The notes under the pieces: model-generated
Told to the model about the DNA's origin: nothing
Database searches by the model: none
The model's input: only the letters and a program-made list of their open reading frames with translations
Position numbers and translations under genes: made by a program
Source: Paludibacter sp.
GTDB lineage: Bacteria; Bacteroidota; Bacteroidia; Bacteroidales; Paludibacteraceae
Reading direction: 5' to 3'
DNA length: 10,027 nt
Assembly: GCA_028705705.1 (NCBI GenBank)
Contig: JAQWCZ010000054.1
Span: 1-10,027 of the forward strand
Shown here: piece by piece, positions 1 to 5,071 of the stretch
How the letters are laid out: every line of letters begins with the position of its first letter
Numbering within the stretch: position 1 is the stretch's first letter

Positions 1-511
1 CTGTGATGCCCTTTTCGTGCATCATGCGGGGCACATCGGGACTTTTACACGACCAACAAGTTCCCGGTTGCAAATTACCTTCGTGTGTATTCGGATCCGG
101 AGAGCCGGTACGCAAGGTATTCCGCACATCATCCACAGCGTTCATGTGACCGCGCGGTGCCATGTAATCCATCGCGAAAGCATAACCGGCCCACAGCACC
201 ACCATTTCAGGACGCGATTCGAGCACATCTTCCGGCATATTGCCCATGTGTTTACTCTTGAAATCCATGTTAGCAGTCTGTTTCCAAGTTTCATACTCAC
301 GCGGATAATTGATTCCCCAGACATCACTCCGGCTTTCAAACTCCTTGATTTCCACCCGGCGGTTGTTGAACACACTGGCTATTTCTGCCCTACGTTCCGT
401 AATGGAAGCCGCCAGCAATCCAATCAGGAACACCACCAGCATAATCGAGAAAAACAATACCCATCCCCAGATGGGTTTGCGGCTGATAAAATCGGATAAT
501 CGGTGTAGCAT
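1..511 (-). CDS. nrfA: Cytochrome c nitrite reductase (ammonia-forming), N-terminal part, cut by window edge
   Basis: This frame is open from an ATG at 509-511 to the left edge and gives 170 residues. Residues 14-37 are one hydrophobic segment after a basic N-terminus, so it is a signal or membrane anchor that places the enzyme outside the cytoplasmic membrane. Residues 66-76 ([11 protein letters not shown]) and 81-109 ([27 protein letters not shown]) match the conserved NrfA N-terminus. CWSCK at 152-156 is the hallmark heme-1 site, where lysine replaces the usual histidine of CxxCH and ligates the catalytic heme. The family reduces nitrite to ammonium with six electrons in dissimilatory ammonification. 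The other heme motifs lie outside the window. No nrfH (membrane quinol dehydrogenase partner) lies upstream; the next gene on this strand is def. No convincing TAnnTTTG promoter is visible in the 95-base gap, so read-through from ruvX-def is possible. The family call is near certain. Confidence 0.95.
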   Translation of the reverse strand, partial: MLHRLSDFISRKPIWGWVLFFSIMLVVFLIGLLAASITERRAEIASVFNNRRVEIKEFESRSDVWGINYPREYETWKQTANMDFKSKHMGNMPEDVLESRPEMVVLWAGYAFAMDYMAPRGHMNAVDDVRNTLRTGSPDPNTHEGNLQPGTCWSCKSPDVPRMMHEKGIT

Positions 512-555
512 GGTATTATAATTTTTATTTTCCCCAGGTAAAAACCCGAGGCTAT

Positions 556-615
556 TCACTATTCACTAATTTGCTATTCACTAATTTGCTTTTATCTAAT
601 TTGCTTTTATCTAAT
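556..615. repeat. Four tandem copies of a 15-bp unit overlapping the def stop codon
   Basis: Units are 556-570, 571-585, 586-600 and 601-615. The last two are identical (TTGCTTTTATCTAAT); the second and first are diverged versions ending in CTATTCACTAAT. The unit is a multiple of three, and read on the minus strand it begins inside the last codons of def, so each downstream copy repeats an in-frame stop (TAA, TAA, TAG, TAG). Confidence 0.85.
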
Positions 616-1152
616 CTTATAATCACACTGCGCTTTCCCTTTGGCGATGTTATTCAGTTTTGATTTGATCATCTGGCGACGCAGGGGATTTACATGATCG
701 GTGAATAGACTACCTTCCAGGTGGTCATATTCATGCTGAATAACCCGGGCAATATAATCCTCAAATTCTTCTGTATGTTGTTTGAAATCAGCATCATAAT
801 ACTGAATTTTAATCCATTCGGCACGAACCACTTTTTCGCTAATACCGGGAATGCTTAAGCATCCTTCATAACCGTCCACTTCTTCTTCACTCATTTCGAG
901 CATAACCGGGTTAATCATGACTACTTTAAAATTGCCAATGTCAGGATTGTCCTCTTTCAATGGAGCCAAATCGATGACCAACAACCGGATGGGTAATCCT
1001 ACTTGTGGAGCAGCCAGTCCCACCCCATCAGCATGGTACATGGTCTCGAACATGTTTTCAATCAGTTTTTTCAGTTCCGGATAATCCGGTCCGATTTCTT
1101 CTGTATGTTTTCTTAAAACGGCGTTTCCGTATGTATAAATGGGTAAAATCAT
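607..1152 (-). CDS. def: Peptide deformylase
   Basis: The enzyme removes the N-formyl group from nascent proteins in the cytoplasm. All three family motifs are present: GVGLAAPQVG at residues 43-52, EGCLS at 96-100 and QHEYDHLEG at 139-147. Metal ligands are Cys98, His140 and His144, and Glu141 is the catalytic base. At 181 residues the length is normal and the protein looks complete. The ATG at 1150-1152 overlaps the TGA of ruvX as ATGA, which fixes the start and suggests translational coupling. There is no separate promoter, so def is probably the second gene of a ruvX-def unit. The C-terminus ends in a tandem-repeated segment: the last codons and stop are part of a 15-bp repeat that continues into the intergenic region. 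Confidence 0.98.
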   Translation of the reverse strand: MILPIYTYGNAVLRKHTEEIGPDYPELKKLIENMFETMYHADGVGLAAPQVGLPIRLLVIDLAPLKEDNPDIGNFKVVMINPVMLEMSEEEVDGYEGCLSIPGISEKVVRAEWIKIQYYDADFKQHTEEFEDYIARVIQHEYDHLEGSLFTDHVNPLRRQMIKSKLNNIAKGKAQCDYKIR

Positions 1153-1562
1153 GGTGTTGATGCTAAATAGGTTTGTAAAATAATGGTTGCCGCCACTTTG
1201 TCAACCAACGCTTTGTTTTGCCTGTCTTTCTTTTTTAAACCGGCTTCCAGGATAGCTTTTTGAGCAATTGAAGAAGTGAAGCGTTCATCCACATAGATGA
1301 CTTCTTTATCGGGGAAAGTGCGCTGCAGACCTTTTACAAAGGGTTCGATATATTGCATGGAAGCAGAGAATTCACCACTCATTTGTCGGGGCAGACCCAC
1401 CACAATTTTTTCGACATCTTCTTTTCCCAGGTATTTTTTTAGATAGTCAAAAATTTCATGTACCGGAACAGTGTCCAATGCATTGGCAGTGATTTTCAGC
1501 GGATCTGTTACCGCTAAGCCCACTCGTTTCTGACCGTAATCTATGGCTAATATTCTTCCCAT
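1149..1562 (-). CDS. ruvX: Putative pre-16S rRNA nuclease / Holliday junction resolvase-like protein (YqgF)
   Basis: The product is 137 residues with an RNase H-like fold. Motifs are the first strand with Asp8 (AIDYGQKRVGLAVTD, 6-20), VVGLP at 54-58, VDERFTS at 91-97 with Glu93, and VDKVAATIILQ at 120-130 with Asp121; Asp8, Glu93 and Asp121 form the expected acidic centre. The family matures the 5' end of 16S rRNA. An upstream in-frame ATG at 1587-1589 would add nine residues (MYFCISFLS) that family members lack, so the ATG at 1560-1562, directly before GRILAIDYG, is preferred. Its stop overlaps the def start. The upstream region (1563-1597) lies back to back with the promoter of the divergent cobalamin riboswitch. 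The family call is firm; the exact start is likely. Confidence 0.95.
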   Translation of the reverse strand: MGRILAIDYGQKRVGLAVTDPLKITANALDTVPVHEIFDYLKKYLGKEDVEKIVVGLPRQMSGEFSASMQYIEPFVKGLQRTFPDKEVIYVDERFTSSIAQKAILEAGLKKKDRQNKALVDKVAATIILQTYLASTP

Positions 1563-1597
1563 GCTCAAAAAACTGATGCAAAAGTACAAAAATTAAG

Positions 1598-1625
1598 TTG
1601 GAATTTAAAAAAATATGTATCTTTG
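1598..1625 (+). promoter_or_regulatory. Bacteroidetes-type promoter of the riboswitch transcript
   Basis: TTG at 1598-1600 and TATCTTTG at 1618-1625 match the -33/-7 consensus, though the 17-base spacing is slightly short. The expected start falls at about 1629-1632, exactly where the riboswitch P1 helix begins, which supports the call. Confidence 0.75.
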
Positions 1626-1629
1626 CAAC

Positions 1630-1854
1630 TGAATCTGGTATCGGTATAATGTCATTATGCTGATAAAAGGGAATACGGTGAGAATCCGTAACAGTACCCG
1701 CTGCTGTATGCTCCGGATCGATGTTTTGAACAACTCTTTGCCACTGGGAAACCACCCTGGTTATCAAATGAAAGATTAATTTCTTTCAGCATTATAACAG
1801 GGCTGCCGGGAAGGCGTTCAAAATAGGAGTAAGTCAGAAGACCTGCCTGATTCA
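1630..1854 (+). promoter_or_regulatory. Cobalamin (B12) riboswitch
   Basis: The aptamer core is recognisable: AAAAGGGAATACGGTG at about 1665-1680, then AATCCGTAACAGTACCCGC and CTGCTGTATGC, a later GCCACTGGGAAACC/GGGAAGGC pair, and a B12-box-like AGTCAGAAGACCTGCC near 1832-1847. TGAATC (1630-1635) and GATTCA (1849-1854) close the element as P1. It lies in the 5' leader of the DUF4465 lipoprotein gene, with the gene start 129 bases downstream. In this class, cobalamin binding normally represses expression. The expression platform is not obvious: one candidate is the 8-bp helix ATACGACT (1855-1862) with AGTCGTAT (1945-1952), and there is also a weak AT-only hairpin before the T run near 1915-1922. 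Confidence 0.93.
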
Positions 1855-1982
1855 ATACGACTTTTTTGCTTTCGGGAGTTACAGCAAACAGAGGAAAATC
1901 AAAAGTTTTCATCTATTTTTTTATTCATTTTCAGTTAGAAGAAGAGTCGTATGCACGTGTGTTTTGACTATTAATAATTTAA

Positions 1983-2750
1983 ATGAATAAAGAAATGAAA
2001 AAAAATTTAGTATTACTTTTTGCAGCGGTTTTATTTGTAGCTTGCGAACCGGAAACAGGACATTTATTAGTAAATGATTTTGAAGATGTTGTATTGGATG
2101 AGTCGGGCTATGAGAATGGTTCAGACAAATCAGGAACATTGATTGATGGGACTTACATAAAAGGAATTTTTTCAGGCTCTGTTAGTTTAATTAATTTCTA
2201 TACATATAATGCAGAATGGGATTACAGTTCGTGGGGAGGTTTTGCCGTTTCATCACGCATCGACAGTGTAACGCCTGGATATGCTAATCAATATAGTGTA
2301 ATAGCCGGACATGGTGCGGGTGGTTCTGCAAAATTTGCATTAGCCTACGATTCTGCAGAAATTCATCTTCCTTACATAAATAGTTATCAGAAAGTTAAAA
2401 GCGTAATGCTTACTAATTCAACGTATGCTTATTATGACCTGTTGAATGGAAGTGATTTTTCTAAAAAATTTACGGAAAACGATTGGTTCAAAGTGATTAT
2501 CAAGGGATATGCAGGTAACACGCATACGGGTACGGTAGAATTTTATCTGGCTGATTTCAGAGATGGTAAATCGTTGATTGTACGTGACTGGACCAAAGTT
2601 TCACTAAGTTCATTTGGCGTGGTTGAAAAATTGATATTTACCTTTGATTCGAGTGATAAAGGTCTTTTGGGTGTAAATACTCCGAAATATGTTTGTTTGG
2701 ATGACTTAGTGGTTGAAGTTGAGGACGGATGTGATTGCCTGAAAGATTAA
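1983..2750 (+). CDS. DUF4465 family lipoprotein under cobalamin riboswitch control
   Basis: The N-terminus is a lipoprotein signal: MKK (residues 5-7), a hydrophobic stretch at 9-20, and Cys21 in the context LFVAC, followed by EPETG. The mature part has the features I associate with DUF4465: WGGFAVSS around 84-91, a GYANQYSV segment near 99-106, LTNSTYAYYDLLNGSDFSKKF near 143-163, the FYLADFRDGKSLIVRDWTKVSLSSFG segment near 187-212, and a C-terminal TPKYVCLDDLVVE strand. It is probably a beta-rich, envelope- or surface-exposed protein. Control by a B12 riboswitch implies a role in cobamide acquisition; gut Bacteroidetes encode surface cobamide-binding lipoproteins (BtuG, BtuH) in such loci, but I cannot tell from sequence alone whether this one binds cobamide. 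No btuB or other transport gene follows, as a terminator comes 54 bases after the stop. Two in-frame starts exist, at 1983 and 1995; the second gives a more typical MKKN lipoprotein start. Confidence 0.88.
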   Translation: MNKEMKKNLVLLFAAVLFVACEPETGHLLVNDFEDVVLDESGYENGSDKSGTLIDGTYIKGIFSGSVSLINFYTYNAEWDYSSWGGFAVSSRIDSVTPGYANQYSVIAGHGAGGSAKFALAYDSAEIHLPYINSYQKVKSVMLTNSTYAYYDLLNGSDFSKKFTENDWFKVIIKGYAGNTHTGTVEFYLADFRDGKSLIVRDWTKVSLSSFGVVEKLIFTFDSSDKGLLGVNTPKYVCLDDLVVEVEDGCDCLKD

Positions 2751-2803
2751 TTATAAACAGTTTGCTGGTAAACACTGACATAATTTCACCGGCAGACAGT
2801 GTG

Positions 2804-2831
2804 ACCGGACTTTACAGTCCGGTTTTTTTTG
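2804..2831 (+). terminator. Rho-independent terminator of the DUF4465 unit
   Basis: A perfect 8-bp stem, ACCGGACT (2804-2811) and AGTCCGGT (2816-2823), with loop TTAC, is followed by a T run. A weaker hairpin, ACACTG (2772-2777) with CAGTGT (2797-2802), precedes it. Confidence 0.93.
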
Positions 2832-2893
2832 TTTTTTTTAATTTTGATAATGAGCAAAGTAGCATAAAATGCTGGATATATTGAATGATTAAA

Positions 2894-2924
2894 TTTGCAG
2901 ATTCGTAAAAAAGCAGTACTTTTG
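2894..2924 (+). promoter_or_regulatory. Promoter of the SRP RNA - tRNA-Thr transcript
   Basis: TTTG at 2894-2897 and TACTTTTG at 2917-2924, with 19 bases between them, are a full match to the Bacteroidetes consensus. The SRP RNA begins 3-5 bases after the -7 element. Confidence 0.85.
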
Positions 2925-2927
2925 CGC

Positions 2928-3025
2928 CGGGTAAGTCCCATACGACCAGCTCCCATTGAACTCCCCCAGGGCCTGACCGCAGCAAGGGTATTTGGTTGTA
3001 GCGGTGCGATGTGGAGCGCTTACCC
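2928..3025 (+). ncRNA. ffs: Signal recognition particle RNA, small bacterial type
   Basis: The terminal helix is GGGTAAG (2929-2935) with CTTACCC (3019-3025); further pairing is ACGACC with GGTTGT, and TCC/CAT with ATG/GGA. The apical domain shows the conserved symmetric loop, CAGG on the 5' side and AGCA on the 3' side (2967-2984 region), where the SRP GTPase Ffh binds. The length, about 98 nt, fits the 4.5S class without Alu domain. It scaffolds co-translational targeting of membrane and secreted proteins. The apical tip reads GCC-TGAC-CGC, where I would expect a GNRA-type GGAA loop on a clean stem; the third pair would be C-C. tRNA-Thr starts only 4 bases downstream on the same transcript. 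Confidence 0.9.
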
Positions 3026-3029
3026 ACCT

Positions 3030-3103
3030 GCCTCTTTAGCTCAGTTGGCCAGAGCACGTGATTTGTAATCTCGGGGTCGTTGGTTCGAATCCGACAAGAG
3101 GCT
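3030..3103 (+). tRNA. tRNA-Thr (anticodon TGT)
   Basis: Acceptor GCCTCTT pairs with AAGAGGC, the D arm is GCTC/GAGC, and the T arm is GTTGG/CCGAC around TTCGAAT. The anticodon loop is TTTGTAA at 3062-3068 with TGT at 3064-3066, which reads ACA threonine codons. The discriminator is T3103 and CCA is not encoded. The anticodon stem carries one T-T mismatch (3059 with 3071, tRNA positions 29-41). It is probably released from the SRP RNA precursor by RNase P. Confidence 0.96.
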
Positions 3104-3104
3104 C

Positions 3105-3155
3105 AAAGTAAAAATCCCGGAATGATTTAAATGTCATTACCGGGATTTTTACTTT
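3105..3155. terminator. Long bidirectional hairpin terminator after tRNA-Thr
   Basis: The 16-base arms AAAGTAAAAATCCCGG (3105-3120) and their exact complement (3140-3155) are extended by AATGA/TCATT inside. GC-rich tips next to an A run on one side and a T run on the other let it act in both directions: for the SRP-tRNA transcript on the plus strand, and for any minus-strand transcript arriving from 3378. Confidence 0.9.
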
Positions 3156-3189
3156 ATGTCGGATTTAAAACCGTATAGTTGTTTACAAA

Positions 3190-3378
3190 AGAAAAGAACC
3201 GCATTGCTTTTTGTTGAGAAAACTCCTGATGACAGGATTTGAGATGCTTGTTTTCTTTGTAATCTGCTGAGTCGAAGACTTACCCTAAGGCGCAGCCCGC
3301 CATTGAAAACCGACATGACTCGTTTAAAATTTAGTGTTGAGTTTTCCAATCTCTAAACAATGCGGCCATTTCTTTTCT
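3190..3378 (-). ncRNA. Candidate structured small RNA, 6S-like architecture, no family assigned
   Basis: Nested complementary arms span 189 nt: 3190-3198 with 3370-3378 (9 bp), 3199-3206 with 3358-3365 (8 bp, four bases bulged between the two helices), 3218-3225 with 3339-3346 (8 bp) and 3269-3273 with 3317-3321 (5 bp). A small CCTG/CAGG hairpin (3225-3236) overlaps one inner arm by a base and sits beside the wide interior loop. A long irregular closing stem, an open centre with a small hairpin and a terminal arm resemble the 6S RNA that inhibits RNA polymerase, and the length also fits. The minus strand is preferred because a perfect TATATTTG lies at 3383-3390, placing a start at about 3378-3380, and the closing stem is followed by a T-rich stretch, with the bidirectional terminator further on. 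The plus strand has only a weaker TATAGTTG at 3174-3181. The structure is well supported; the 6S identity is inference. Confidence 0.55.
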
Positions 3379-3382
3379 GATG

Positions 3383-3390
3383 CAAATATA
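3383..3390 (-). promoter_or_regulatory. Promoter -7 element for the candidate small RNA
   Basis: The minus strand reads TATATTTG, a full TAnnTTTG match, 4-5 bases before the 5' edge of the RNA closing stem. This is the same spacing as between the -7 element and the start of the SRP RNA. The -33 region is weak (only a TTTT nearby, too close). Confidence 0.5.
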
Positions 3391-3491
3391 ACATTATTCT
3401 ACCGAAAATGGTTCTGTTTACATGGTTTTTTCACCTATTTTTTGATTTATTTTTGCTATCTGTGTTTTATGTGAAAAAACAGTATAATAAT

Positions 3492-3522
3492 TTCGCAATT
3501 TCAAAAAATATAGCTACTTTTG
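3492..3522 (+). promoter_or_regulatory. Promoter of the TPR-ribH unit
   Basis: TACTTTTG at 3515-3522 matches TAnnTTTG; TTCG at 3492-3495, 19 bases upstream, is one mismatch from TTTG. The predicted leader before the ATG at 3575 is about 46 bases. Confidence 0.65.
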
Positions 3523-3574
3523 TTGCCGTTTAATTTATTATAATTAAGAATAAAACTTATCATCATAGATTGTT

Positions 3575-4249
3575 ATGTCAAAGAAAGCCGTAAAAAAACA
3601 GGATGAATTTGAGCATGTAGAACATGCGTTAACTGCTTCAGAAGCATTTATTGAAAAGTACCAGAAACAAATTCTCTATGGATTAGGAATTGTTGCTGTA
3701 TTGGTGATGGCTTTTCTGGCAATCAATAATTTTTATGTGAAACCCCGTAGTGCTGAGGCAGCCAATGAAATGTATAAATCTCAACAGTATTTTGCAAAAG
3801 ATTCATTTTTGCTTGCCCTGGAAGGTGATGGATTTGAATCAATTGGATTCGAAGCCATTAGTTCAGACTATAGCTTTACTGCTTCAGGAAATTTAGCCAT
3901 GGCTTATGCAGGTATTTGTCATTATCATTTGGGTGAATATGAAGACGCTATCAAGTATTTATCAGGATATGATGCAGATGACCAATATTTTTCAATCACG
4001 GTACTTGGATTAATTGGAGATTGTTATGTTGAACTTGGTGAAACTGACAAAGCAGTTCGTTTCTTCAGTAAAGCAGCAGAATCAGAAAATGAAGTATTAG
4101 CTCCTGTGTATTTGAAAAAGGCAGCTTTACTATTCGAATCAACGGGAGAAAAAGAAAAGGCATTACAAAACTATCAGACCATCAAGGATAAATACCCGTT
4201 AAGTCAGGAAGGTCAAGATGTTGATAAATACATTACCCATCTCCAGTAA
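3575..4249 (+). CDS. Membrane-anchored tetratricopeptide repeat protein
   Basis: The product is 224 residues. It has a charged cytosolic N-terminus (1-32), one membrane helix at about 33-50 and a helical soluble part. TPR-like helix pairs can be seen at about 107-140 (AMAYAGICHYHLGEYEDAIKYL), 143-176 (LGLIGDCYVELGETDKAVRFF) and 179-212 (KKAALLFESTGEKEKALQNY), each with the typical small-residue, Y/F and A pattern. The layout (short N-terminus, single helix, then TPRs outside) resembles YfgM-type proteins that assist at the Sec translocon, but similarity of layout is all I can claim. It has its own promoter, and its TAA is 6 bases before the ribH ATG, so the two are cotranscribed and may be translationally linked. 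The partner and function are unknown. Confidence 0.9.
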   Translation: MSKKAVKKQDEFEHVEHALTASEAFIEKYQKQILYGLGIVAVLVMAFLAINNFYVKPRSAEAANEMYKSQQYFAKDSFLLALEGDGFESIGFEAISSDYSFTASGNLAMAYAGICHYHLGEYEDAIKYLSGYDADDQYFSITVLGLIGDCYVELGETDKAVRFFSKAAESENEVLAPVYLKKAALLFESTGEKEKALQNYQTIKDKYPLSQEGQDVDKYITHLQ

Positions 4250-4255
4250 TTGCTA

Positions 4256-4762
4256 ATGGCTACTCAATATCAAAATCTTTCAGATTACGATCCGGACTTA
4301 CTCCCGTCAAAAGAAATTCTAGAAAAACAAAGTTACGCGATTGCAGTTGCTGACTGGAATCCACAGGTTACACATGCATTACTGAAAGGCGCTATTGAAA
4401 GTTTAACCAGCAATGGTGTGTTGAAAAGAAACATTAACGTGGTACATGTACCAGGGACGTTTGAGTTGACTTATGCTGCGAAATATTTTGTATCTGAAAA
4501 TAGGGAGAAAAAAACATACGATGCAATCATTGTATTAGGTTGTGTTGTTCAGGGAGATACACCGCATTTCGACTATGTTTGTCAGGGCGTAACACAGGGA
4601 ATTACAGTACTCAATACAATCGAAAATGCTTGTCCGGTTATTTTTGGAGTGCTCACTACCAATACAATGCAACAAGCACTGGATAGAGCTGGTGGAATTC
4701 ACGGAAATAAAGGCGTGGAGGCTGCAATTACTGCCATAAAAATGGCTAATATTGTTTGGTAG
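4256..4762 (+). CDS. ribH: 6,7-dimethyl-8-ribityllumazine synthase
   Basis: This enzyme carries out the penultimate step of riboflavin synthesis, condensing 5-amino-6-ribitylamino-uracil with 3,4-dihydroxy-2-butanone 4-phosphate in the cytoplasm, usually as an icosahedral or pentameric assembly. Motifs are ADWN at residues 32-35 (substrate-binding aromatic), [11 protein letters not shown] at 65-75, [15 protein letters not shown] at 94-108 with catalytic His104, and [17 protein letters not shown] at 131-147 with phosphate-contacting Arg144, then GNKGVEAA at 150-157. The length of 168 residues is normal. The frame is open back to a TTG at 4250, but the ATG at 4256-4258 is the better start because it clears the TPR gene stop at 4247-4249. 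No other rib gene is nearby, so the pathway is scattered in this genome. Confidence 0.98.
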   Translation: MATQYQNLSDYDPDLLPSKEILEKQSYAIAVADWNPQVTHALLKGAIESLTSNGVLKRNINVVHVPGTFELTYAAKYFVSENREKKTYDAIIVLGCVVQGDTPHFDYVCQGVTQGITVLNTIENACPVIFGVLTTNTMQQALDRAGGIHGNKGVEAAITAIKMANIVW

Positions 4763-4786
4763 AAATAAAGAAAAATAGTATCTTTG
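4755..4786 (+). promoter_or_regulatory. Promoter of the tRNA-Tyr - tRNA-Gly transcript
   Basis: TTTG at 4755-4758 (inside the last ribH codons) and TATCTTTG at 4779-4786, with 20 bases between, fully match the consensus. The mature tRNA begins 13 bases after the -7 element. Confidence 0.85.
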
Positions 4787-4799
4787 CACCGCTTTTAAA

Positions 4800-4882
4800 G
4801 GGCAGTTACCAAAGTGGCCAACTGGGGCTGACTGTAACTCAGCTGTCTTTCGACTTCGGAGGTTCGAATCCTTCACTGCCCA
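4800..4882 (+). tRNA. tRNA-Tyr (anticodon GTA)
   Basis: This is a class II tRNA of 83 nt. Acceptor GGGCAGT (4800-4806) pairs with ACTGCCC (4875-4881); anticodon stem GCTGA/TCAGC encloses CTGTAAC with GTA at 4834-4836; a long variable arm follows at about 4844-4860; the T arm is GGAGG/CCTTC around TTCGAAT. The discriminator is A4882 and CCA is not encoded. The antisense strand shows an open frame here that is only a shadow. Confidence 0.97.
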
Positions 4883-4883
4883 C

Positions 4884-4992
4884 GAAATTAATATGCTAAT
4901 TAATTAATATGCCAATGTGCCAATATTAATTAGCCAATTGCTGAAATTGCCACATTAGTATATTAGCACATTAGAATATTGGCATATTGAAA
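4884..4992. repeat. AT-rich palindromic spacer built of ATTAG / GCCAAT words
   Basis: Variants of TATTAGCACATTAG and ATATGCCAAT recur in both orientations. AATATGCCAAT near 4906-4916 and ATTGGCATATT near 4976-4988 form an 11-bp inverted pair that closes most of the segment as one imperfect cruciform. It resembles short intergenic repeats of Bacteroidales and has no coding potential. It lies between tRNA-Tyr and the broken tRNA-Gly copy. Confidence 0.6.
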
Positions 4993-5048
4993 TTGCGGAA
5001 GTAGCTCAGTTGCCAAAAGATAGACAATAAGATGCTCTATCAACTGAG
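4993..5048 (+). pseudogene. Broken tRNA-Gly 5' copy with inverted D-arm copy
   Basis: TTGCGGAAGTAGCTCAGTTG at 4993-5012 is identical to 5070-5089, the start of the intact tRNA-Gly. It is then interrupted: after CCAAAA, GATAGA (5019-5024) resumes the D-arm sequence, and 5032-5048 is an exact 17-base inverted copy of 5082-5098 of the intact gene. The fragment can therefore fold on itself (5005-5011 plus 5019-5023 with 5037-5048) or pair with the D arm of the real tRNA. No anticodon or 3' half is present. Confidence 0.8.
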
Positions 5049-5071
5049 TGAAAGTGCAGTTGTGAATTTTT

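Larger units (their letters stand above)
3156..3574. other. 419-base stretch without a convincing protein gene
   Basis: It holds the candidate RNA (3190-3378), its flanking promoter-like TATATTTG on the minus strand (3383-3390), then AT-rich sequence with the plus-strand promoter of the TPR gene (3492-3522). I see nothing recognisable in 3391-3490. Confidence 0.6.

Noticed and set aside
17..499. 160-residue open frame on the plus strand
   Set aside because: It is antisense to nrfA, whose frame carries clear family motifs; the composition is histidine-rich and shows no family signature.
1655..1912. 85-residue minus-strand frame over the riboswitch
   Set aside because: It is the antisense of the cobalamin aptamer; conservation there reflects RNA structure, not protein.
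2812..3057. 81-residue minus-strand frame
   Set aside because: It is antisense to the terminator, SRP RNA and start of tRNA-Thr.
3149..3349. 66-residue minus-strand frame with a TTG start (ENSTLNFKRVMSVFNGG...)
   Set aside because: It lies almost wholly inside the candidate structured RNA, runs into the terminator, has no start ATG or ribosome site, and is Arg/Leu/Ser-rich in a way expected from a structured RNA. Codon-level conservation in relatives would reopen it.
4535..4876. 113-residue minus-strand frame starting MKDSNLRSRKT
   Set aside because: It is antisense to tRNA-Tyr and ribH; such peptides are a common false call over tRNA genes.
4884..4992. CRISPR array
   Set aside because: The repeated words are too short and irregular, with no uniform repeat-spacer pattern and no cas genes.
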